From Erysipelotrichaceae bacterium (GTDB taxonomy: Bacteria; Bacillota_I; Bacilli_A; Erysipelotrichales; Erysipelotrichaceae), in the NCBI GenBank assembly GCA_024709285.1, contig JANJWY010000121.1, forward strand, positions 1 to 5,852: a stretch of 5,852 nucleotides of DNA. Direction: 5' to 3'. Every line of letters starts with the position of its first letter. The first letter of the stretch is position 1. Below, piece after piece: positions 5,732 to 5,852 of this stretch. The translations under genes were made by a program, and so were the position numbers. The notes beneath the pieces are model-generated. The model was not told the origin of the DNA. It ran no database searches and saw only the letters and a program-made list of their open reading frames with translations.

Positions 5732-5760
5732 TTGACAACCACTTCAGTAAATGGTATATT
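5732..5760 (+). promoter_or_regulatory. Strong sigma-A type promoter of the tRNA gene
   Basis: A perfect -35 TTGACA (5732-5737), a 17-nt spacer and a -10 TATATT (5755-5760) preceded by TGG (5752-5754, extended -10) make a near-ideal stable-RNA promoter. The predicted start is near 5767, about 15 nt before the mature tRNA. A small inverted repeat GTTG/CAAC (5728-5731 and 5736-5739) overlaps the -35 box and may be chance. Confidence 0.85.
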
Positions 5761-5781
5761 TATATGGCATTCGGTGAGTAT

Positions 5782-5852
<71 letters not shown>

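Overview
The window looks like a housekeeping segment of a Bacillota (Firmicutes) chromosome. The gene order ecfA1-ecfA2-ecfT-truA, followed by rplM-rpsI, is the classic arrangement downstream of the large ribosomal-protein cluster in this phylum. Strong AGGAGG-type ribosome binding sites, TTGACA/TAnAAT promoters and AT-leaning codon use agree with that. TGA is read as stop (it ends ecfT), so the genetic code is not that of Mycoplasma. An Erysipelotrichia-like or related low-GC lineage is plausible, but this is inference only.

Layout. (1) Positions 1-3942, + strand: a tightly packed run of five genes, each overlapping the next by 25, 8, 4 and 11 nt. They are ecfA1 (5' end cut off by the window), ecfA2, ecfT, truA and a PHP-domain phosphoesterase of the histidinol-phosphatase type. 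No promoter for this run is visible, so transcription must enter from upstream. (2) Positions 3933-3956: a perfect 10-bp hairpin that contains the stop codons of both converging genes and probably terminates transcription both ways. (3) Positions 3947-4516, - strand: an unrecognised 189-residue protein that resembles an alpha/beta hydrolase without its catalytic motif, with its own extended -10 promoter. (4) Positions 4580-5577, + strand: a consensus promoter, a structured leader, rplM (L13), rpsI (S9) and an intrinsic terminator. (5) Positions 5578-5852: a spacer, a strong promoter and tRNA-Ile(GAU), cut two bases short of the end of its acceptor stem by the window edge.

How the genes work together. 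EcfA1, EcfA2 and EcfT form the shared energising module of a group II ECF vitamin/metal importer. No substrate-binding S component is encoded here, as expected for a module shared by several dispersed S proteins. TruA modifies tRNA anticodon arms, L13 and S9 are ribosomal proteins, and the tRNA completes a translation-heavy neighbourhood.

The unusual parts are the two genes inserted between truA and rplM, the hairpin that encodes the last residues of both, the near-leaderless promoter of the orphan gene, the L13 leader, and a T-stem mismatch in the tRNA. I found no mobile element, CRISPR array, phage gene or defence system, and no clear sign of a new multi-gene system.
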